NCBI GenBank assembly: GCA_036003705.1
Contig: DASYSE010000091.1
Coordinates: 1-17,852 of the forward strand
From: CALGFH01 sp036003705
Lineage (GTDB): Bacteria; Actinomycetota; CALGFH01
Direction of reading: 5' to 3'
DNA length: 17,852 bases
Translations under genes and position numbers: made by a program
Notes under the pieces: generated by a model
Seen by the model: the letters and a program-made list of their open reading frames with translations, nothing else
The model's database searches: none
What the model was told of the DNA's origin: nothing
Shown here: positions 15,414 through 17,852 of the stretch, in pieces
How the letters are laid out: every line of letters starts with the position of its first letter
How positions within the stretch are numbered: position 1 is the stretch's first letter

Positions 15414-16774
15414 CCGGGGCGATCTGGGACCTGGTCGTCGGCCATGACGAGGCGGTGACCATGCTCAAGGAGGCGGTGGCCGGCGGCCGGGTCACCCACG
15501 CCTGGCTGTTCACCGGGCCGCCCGGGATCGGCAAGCTCTACACCGCCAGGGTGTTCGCCGCCGCCCTGAACTGCCCGGCTGGCGGCGACGGCACCTGCGA
15601 GACCTGCCGGCGCATCCTGCGAGGCGTCCACCCCGACGTCCATCTGGTCGTCCCCGAGGGCGACAACCTCCTGGTCGAGGACGTCCGGGCCGTCCGCGAG
15701 GAGGCTTCCCGCACCCACCACGAGTCTCCCACCGCCGTGTTCATCCTCGACGAGGCCGACAGGATGACCGAGGCGGCCGCCAACGCCCTGCTCAAGGTGC
15801 TCGAGGAGCCGCCCCCCGAGGTGGTGTTCGTCCTGGTCGCCCGCAGCGTCGAAGCCCTGGTCGGCACCGTCCCCTCCCGGGCCCGCACGCTCCCGTTCGT
15901 GAGCCTCTCCGTGGCCGAGCTGACCGCCGCCCTCTCCAGCGACCTCGGTCTCGACCCGGAGCAGACCGCCTGGGCGGCCGCCGCCGGCCACGGCCGCCTC
16001 GCCAGAGCCAGGTCGCTGCTCACCGACGAGCCCACCCGCACCCGCCGCTCCACCGTCCTCGACCTGGCCGAGCGCCTGGTCACCGGCCAGCCTTCCGACG
16101 CCCTCTCCGCCGCCGCCATGGTCGGCGCCCTCGCCGACGAGGTCGTCGCCGCCGCCAGGGTCCGCCAGGAACGCGAGCTCGCCGAGCTCGACGAGGCCTT
16201 CGGCACCGGCCGCGGGACCGGAGCCCTCCGCAAGCGACTCGAAGTCCGCCACCGCCGCGAGCTCCGTCGAGCCCGCTTCGACGCCATCCGCGAAGCGCTC
16301 GCCGACCTCCTCGGCGCCTACCGCGATCTCGCTTTCCTCACCCACCACGGCTCGAACCTCGAAGGCCACGGGGCCGCCTCCTCGGGGTCGGCCGCCGCCC
16401 GCCCCCGGGCCGCCTCCTCGGGATCGGCCGCCGCGGTCTCTGGGGGCCCAGGGGCCGGGTCCCCGGGCCCGAACGCCGTGAGCCCCGGGGGCCATGGGGC
16501 GGGTGGGACGGACGGCGATGTCCTGGAGGGCGCAGCGAACCTGGCCGGGGCGGTCTCCTTGGTCCATCCCGACAGGGCGGCCACCTTCGCCCGCCTGGCC
16601 GCCGGGATCGACCCGGCCACCGCCATTCGCGCCGCCGGAGCGCTCGAGGAGGCCGACCGCCGCCTCTCCATCGGCGCCGCCCCCCTGCTCACCCTGGAAG
16701 CCGCCTTCCTCTCCGTCCAGGCCGCGCTTCGCGGCCCCGCCATCCCCATCAATCGGCTGGCCATCCGCCGCTGA
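15410..16774 (+). CDS. holB: DNA polymerase III delta-prime subunit, atypical
   Basis: Encodes 454 residues. GTG 15410 overlaps the tmk stop by four bases, with GGAGGGA just upstream. It is a clamp-loader subunit of the AAA+ fold: GPPGIGK (36-42), Walker B FILDEADRM (111-119), LLKVLEEPPPEVVF, and SRAR (156-159) where the usual arginine-finger motif is SRC. The Walker Ser/Thr is Leu43, consistent with a subunit that does not hydrolyse ATP. The zinc module keeps Cys55, Cys63 and Cys66, but the fourth ligand position has Asp60 (CPAGGDGTCETC). Between about residues 313 and 370 lies a Gly/Ala/Ser/Pro-rich linker containing a duplicated segment, after which a helical C-terminal domain resumes (GAANLAGAVSLVHPDRAATF). 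The protein is longer than E. coli HolB (334 residues). Confidence 0.92.
   Translation: MTGAIWDLVVGHDEAVTMLKEAVAGGRVTHAWLFTGPPGIGKLYTARVFAAALNCPAGGDGTCETCRRILRGVHPDVHLVVPEGDNLLVEDVRAVREEASRTHHESPTAVFILDEADRMTEAAANALLKVLEEPPPEVVFVLVARSVEALVGTVPSRARTLPFVSLSVAELTAALSSDLGLDPEQTAWAAAAGHGRLARARSLLTDEPTRTRRSTVLDLAERLVTGQPSDALSAAAMVGALADEVVAAARVRQERELAELDEAFGTGRGTGALRKRLEVRHRRELRRARFDAIREALADLLGAYRDLAFLTHHGSNLEGHGAASSGSAAARPRAASSGSAAAVSGGPGAGSPGPNAVSPGGHGAGGTDGDVLEGAANLAGAVSLVHPDRAATFARLAAGIDPATAIRAAGALEEADRRLSIGAAPLLTLEAAFLSVQAALRGPAIPINRLAIRR
16371..16434 (+). repeat. Two-copy tandem repeat inside the holB linker
   Basis: A 28-base unit at 16371-16398 recurs at 16407-16434 with one base changed (36-base period). 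It encodes AASSGSAAA twice within the disordered linker. This suggests slippage-type expansion in frame. Confidence 0.7.
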
Positions 16775-16844
16775 GGACAGTCGCACCTCCCGATGGCGTG
16801 GGAGCCGCCCCACCGAGGAACGGTTGGTTGTCCCCTGGCCACGA

Positions 16845-16862
16845 GCGAACCTCGCTGTTCGC
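16845..16862 (+). terminator. Weak hairpin downstream of holB
   Basis: GCGAAC (16845-16850) and GTTCGC (16857-16862) flank a six-base loop, 70 bases after the holB stop. There is no T tract. The remaining 16775-17021 gap shows no gene. Confidence 0.3.
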
Positions 16863-16979
16863 GCCCGGCGTCCTGGTGGCGTAGGCCCTCGACGACGCCA
16901 TCTCCACCAAGGGCCCGCCCCCTGGGCCAGGCCGACCACCGATGCCCGTTCTCCCTGGCCCGCCCCCAACCCGCTTCGG

Positions 16980-16985
16980 TAAACT
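16980..16985 (+). promoter_or_regulatory. Possible -10 box of the tRNA-Thr gene
   Basis: TAAACT fits TANNNT and lies 36 bases before the tRNA, suitable for a short leader. No recognisable -35 is seen at the proper distance. Confidence 0.3.
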
Positions 16986-17021
16986 CCGGCTCCGCGCCGA
17001 CCTGTTCGGCACAACGGCCCG

Positions 17022-17096
17022 GCCCGAGTGGCGTAGTGGTAGCGCATCCGACTCGTAATCGGAAGGTCGTCGGTTCGAATCCGACCTCGGGCTCCA
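17022..17096 (+). tRNA. tRNA-Thr (anticodon CGT), CCA encoded
   Basis: A complete cloverleaf can be drawn. Acceptor GCCCGAG (17022-17028) pairs with CTCGGGC (17086-17092). The D stem is GCG/CGC. Anticodon stem TCCGA/TCGGA encloses loop CTCGTAA with anticodon CGT at 17054-17056, reading ACG (Thr). T arm GTCGG-TTCGAAT-CCGAC. The discriminator base is T, and CCA is encoded at 17094-17096. No copy of its 3' end occurs elsewhere in the window, so there is no sign here of an element integrated at it. Confidence 0.95.
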
Positions 17097-17275
17097 AAAC
17101 CGCAGGTCAGAGTATGTATGCGGGGCCGGGGGCGTATCCCAAGACCAGTTTGCGGCTGCGCCGCCATACCGTGCGCACGGGATCTGGCGGCTGCAGGAAG
17201 AACGGATCAACTGGCTGGCTTCGTTCTAGCGGCCTAACGGCACTGAACGGGCCAGGTGAACAGCGAGCAGGGCCA

Positions 17276-17292
17276 GGTCAGCCTGCCTGACC
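17276..17292 (-). terminator. Hairpin after the ABC-2 permease gene
   Basis: GGTCAG (17276-17281) and CTGACC (17287-17292) form a 6-bp stem with a five-base loop, 11 bases beyond the stop of the minus-strand permease. There is no T tract. The rest of the 17097-17303 gap shows nothing I can identify. Confidence 0.35.
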
Positions 17293-17303
17293 GCCCGCGC
17301 CCG

Positions 17304-17852
17304 TCATGATCTGGTCCCCGTGATGAGTCGTTCGCGGTCGAAGGTCGCTGACGTTATCCGCCAGCCGAGTCTGTTGCCGAGCAGCAGCGCCGCCGCCAGG
17401 CCGAGGGCAAGGCCGAGCGTCGGGTGGATCACGTTGAACGCGATGAGCGCCGCCACCACGGCCGTCGGGAGGCTGGCGAGGGTGCTGAGCTGCTGCGCGA
17501 CCCGGAAATCGCTCGCTCTGGTGGAGATCGCGATGCCGATCCAGATCGACCAGCCGGCGAGCAGCGGCGTGAAGAGCAGCTGGGCGAGTAGGTCCGGGCC
17601 TCGCAGGAGCGCCGATGCCACGGCCGAATGTGCGAAGAGCGCAACGCAGGCGACGAAGACGGCGTAGACCGCATAGGCGATCGCGACCGAGGGGACGAGC
17701 GCTGCCAGGGCCTTGCCCGCCAGGAACTCCTGGCGGCGGATCGGCGTGGTGAGCACCGGTTCGAGGGTGCCCTGCTGACGTTCGCCGACCACCGCGTAGG
17801 CGGCGACCGCTGCCGGCACGATCGCCGGGATGCCCAGCATGTACAGCAGCAG
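17304..17852 (-). CDS. ABC-2 type transporter permease, N-terminus beyond window
   Basis: The frame is open to the right edge, with four codons (LLLY) before the first ATG in view, so the gene starts outside the window. About 182 residues are visible. The cytosolic motif VVGERQQGTLEPVLTTPIRR is the coupling-helix signature of ABC-2 exporter permeases. Further hydrophobic segments follow, including a long helix pair around VPSVAIAYAVYAVFVACVAL, then LLAGWSIWIGIAISTRASD and a final helix region ending in FDRERLITG. Such permeases pair with an ABC ATPase, expected upstream on the minus strand beyond the edge. The substrate is unknown. It converges on the tRNA and is not linked to holB. Confidence 0.85.
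   Translation of the reverse strand: MLLYMLGIPAIVPAAVAAYAVVGERQQGTLEPVLTTPIRRQEFLAGKALAALVPSVAIAYAVYAVFVACVALFAHSAVASALLRGPDLLAQLLFTPLLAGWSIWIGIAISTRASDFRVAQQLSTLASLPTAVVAALIAFNVIHPTLGLALGLAAALLLGNRLGWRITSATFDRERLITGTRS

Noticed and set aside
15101..17167. A 688-codon minus-strand open frame crossing holB and the tRNA
   Set aside because: It is antisense to tmk/holB and runs through the tRNA gene; its composition is Gly/Arg-biased and no domain is recognisable.
17022..17303. tRNA-Thr as an integration site for a mobile element
   Set aside because: No second copy of the tRNA 3' end and no integrase occurs on this side of the window; the downstream gap holds only a small hairpin and an ordinary permease gene.
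1..17852. CRISPR arrays, toxin-antitoxin pairs, defence islands
   Set aside because: No regularly spaced repeats and no recognisable cas, toxin or restriction genes were found; the only short tandem repeat is inside holB.

Overview
This is a high-GC bacterial chromosome segment whose gene order and proteins point to the Actinomycetota. The strongest markers are a BldG-type anti-sigma antagonist next to a small HATPase, an actinobacterial pilin / TadE / TadG-like trio, a MrfA-type helicase, and the series hppA - topA - tmk - holB. From memory, Mycobacterium and Streptomyces keep a similar order around their helicase and topA genes. The zinc-finger form of TopA differs from the Mycobacterium/Streptomyces type, so a deeper-branching actinobacterium is likely. 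No species can be named from sequence alone.

Layout. (1) 1-2200 is an accessory, damaged zone. A serine recombinase runs off the left edge on the minus strand. It abuts what looks like the last ~20 codons of tadC on the plus strand, followed by an overlapping Flp-type pilin, TadE and TadG-like genes. The last gene seems to run into foreign antisense sequence near 1890. (2) 2197-3494 is a decayed FtsX-type ABC permease with a missing 5' end, a large internal deletion and two frameshifts. (3) 3588-8875 is a minus-strand series read right to left: lipoprotein, LytR-CpsA-Psr protein, MrfA-like helicase, LOG-like protein, LapA-like membrane protein. (4) 8991-9802 carries bldG and its partner ATPase. 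(5) 10024-12300 encodes a K+-independent H+-pyrophosphatase. (6) 12538-16774 is topA-tmk-holB, with tmk and holB overlapping. (7) A tRNA-Thr(CGT) lies at 17022-17096. (8) An ABC-2 permease runs off the right edge on the minus strand.

No gene-free stretch exceeds 300 bases. The larger gaps are 1994-2196 (an inverted repeat and part of a foreign fragment), 9803-10023 (hairpins and a good promoter candidate), 12301-12537 (a hairpin and a weak promoter), 16775-17021 (a hairpin and a weak -10) and 17097-17303 (one hairpin).

Functionally the right half is housekeeping: DNA topology, dTTP synthesis, clamp loading, proton pumping and partner-switching control. The left half combines cell-envelope functions (pilus subunits, LCP protein, lipoprotein) with DNA repair and mobile or decaying genes. 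The observation most worth following is the recombinase/tadC junction, which suggests an integrative element has cut the pilus operon. I saw no CRISPR array, toxin-antitoxin pair, biosynthetic cluster or clearly new defence system.
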